Assembly (NCBI GenBank): GCA_904420255.1
Contig: CAJFUT010000147.1
Location: forward strand, 1 to 13,910
DNA from: an uncultured Angelakisella sp.
Lineage (GTDB): Bacteria; Bacillota; Clostridia; Oscillospirales; Ruminococcaceae
DNA: 13,910 bases
Direction of reading: 5' to 3'
The position numbers and the translations under genes were made by a program. The notes beneath the pieces were generated by a model, which was given only the letters and a program-made list of their open reading frames with translations, was not told the DNA's origin and searched no databases. Of the stretch, positions 13,307 to 13,910 are shown in pieces; positions within the stretch are counted from its first letter, which is position 1, and each line of letters begins with the position of its first letter.

Positions 13307-13843
13307 GTGGACCCTTTTCGCATCGATGCCACAGACTTCGCCTGGATCGGCGGGGCGGCGGACGACCCCGCCGACTACTGCCTCCACGGCCATGTCACGG
13401 TGGAGATGGGGGACATCTCCCTGGAATTTGACGGCACGGTGAGCGCCGCCGCCCTGAACCTCCTGAAGACCCTCACCCAGGACAAGATCATGAACCGCTG
13501 GGATATCCAGATGGTCCCCTGCTGCGGGCACTTCCTCATCGCCAGCGCGGACCTCCAGGAGGTGGAAATCAGCGGTTGCGACAGCGGCCTGGACTGGTCG
13601 GTGATCCACGAGGGGGGCCGGGTGCGGTTCATCCTCCCCTCGGGCCACGAGGAGGCGGAAAGCCTCGGGGCATACCGGGAGGAGGTGTTCCGCTTCGCGG
13701 ACAAAATCGAGGCCCACTACCTGGCCTGCCGGCCCAAGGAGCGGCCCCGGGACGACTTTGACCGAAACGGCTACATCGCCTTCTGGAACGAGTGGTACCG
13801 CCGTCGGGGGAAAGCCGGGCCCCTTCCCCTTTTCCAGCCCTGA
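13307..13843 (+). CDS. Uncharacterised 178-aa protein
   Basis: I do not recognise this family. The GTG start at 13307 is preceded by AAAGGAGGACACA, an ideal ribosome site, and the frame has the local GC-rich third-position bias, so it is a real gene. The protein is acidic and soluble, with no signal peptide or membrane segment. It starts MDPFRIDATDFAWIGG, has an N-terminal part suggestive of beta strands (HGHVTVEMGDISLEFDG), a central GCDSGLDWSVIHEGGRVRFILP, and a charged helical C-terminus rich in Arg and Trp. Two adjacent Cys (PCCGH) lie near residue 72. It sits 39 nt after the DRL-like gene and is probably co-transcribed, ending the isoprenoid cluster. Confidence 0.8.
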   Translation: MDPFRIDATDFAWIGGAADDPADYCLHGHVTVEMGDISLEFDGTVSAAALNLLKTLTQDKIMNRWDIQMVPCCGHFLIASADLQEVEISGCDSGLDWSVIHEGGRVRFILPSGHEEAESLGAYREEVFRFADKIEAHYLACRPKERPRDDFDRNGYIAFWNEWYRRRGKAGPLPLFQP

Positions 13844-13844
13844 G

Positions 13845-13884
13845 AAAAAAATGAGGCCCCGGATGAAAAATCCGGCTCCAGGCC
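13845..13884 (-). terminator. Leftward terminator at the right edge
   Basis: Leftward, GGCC (13881-13884) and CCGGAT (13870-13875 on the opposite strand) pair with ATCCGG (13859-13864) and GGCC (13855-13858) around a short loop, then TCATTTTTTT. The U-tract serves leftward transcription, so a convergent gene should end just beyond the window. Rightward it lacks a U-tract but the stem could still pause transcription of the isoprenoid cluster. Confidence 0.65.
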
Positions 13885-13910
13885 CCTGCCTGGCCGCCGC
13901 CGGGGAAAAA

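Noticed and set aside
11537..13717. A 726-codon open frame on the minus strand
   Set aside because: It is antisense to ispE, the DRL-like gene and the 178-aa gene, all of which have good ribosome sites and family motifs; the antisense protein has no recognisable domain.

Overview
The window is very GC-rich chromosomal DNA with strong AAGGAGG-type ribosome binding sites, frequent GTG/TTG starts, compact operons and intrinsic terminators. Together with the gene content (YitT/DUF2179 membrane protein, DUF3781 protein, fused IspDF, type I Idi) this suggests a high-GC Clostridia member, probably an Oscillospiraceae-like gut anaerobe. That placement is inference; no rRNA or other phylogenetic marker is present.

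Left half (about 1-5670, all on the minus strand, transcribed leftward): a molybdenum-cofactor operon. A near-consensus sigma-A promoter (5640-5668) is followed by a roughly 150-nt structured leader and an intrinsic terminator (5458-5486). Then come a MoeA-like molybdopterin-binding protein with a C-terminal Cys motif, moeA, moaC, moaA, a 386-nt spacer full of GC-rich interspersed repeats, a MOSC-domain protein, a MogA/MoaB protein, a second structured leader, and the start of a lipoprotein running off the left edge (a molybdate/tungstate-binding ModA is possible but not proven). MoaA and MoaC make cPMP, MogA adenylylates molybdopterin and MoeA inserts the metal. The molybdopterin synthase genes (moaD, moaE) are not in the window.

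Middle (5889-8977, minus strand): a DapF-fold epimerase/racemase overlaps a PflX-like (COG1313) radical SAM protein by 4 nt, an uncharacterised pair. An AT-rich islet then carries a small DUF3781 gene with its own promoter, followed upstream by a YitT-family membrane protein with a promoter and attenuator-like terminator in its leader.

Right half (9180-13843): an isoprenoid (MEP pathway) locus. A type I isopentenyl-diphosphate isomerase gene (minus) is divergent from a plus-strand cluster: ispDF fusion, ispE, an NAD(P)-dependent SAF-domain oxidoreductase of the homoserine-dehydrogenase-like/DRL family, and an unrecognised 178-aa protein. DRL (DXR-II) enzymes replace canonical DXR in some bacteria, so its position beside ispDF and ispE makes it a strong candidate for the missing DXP reductoisomerase step. 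The IspF half of the fusion is itself divergent. A leftward terminator at the right edge implies a convergent gene beyond the window.
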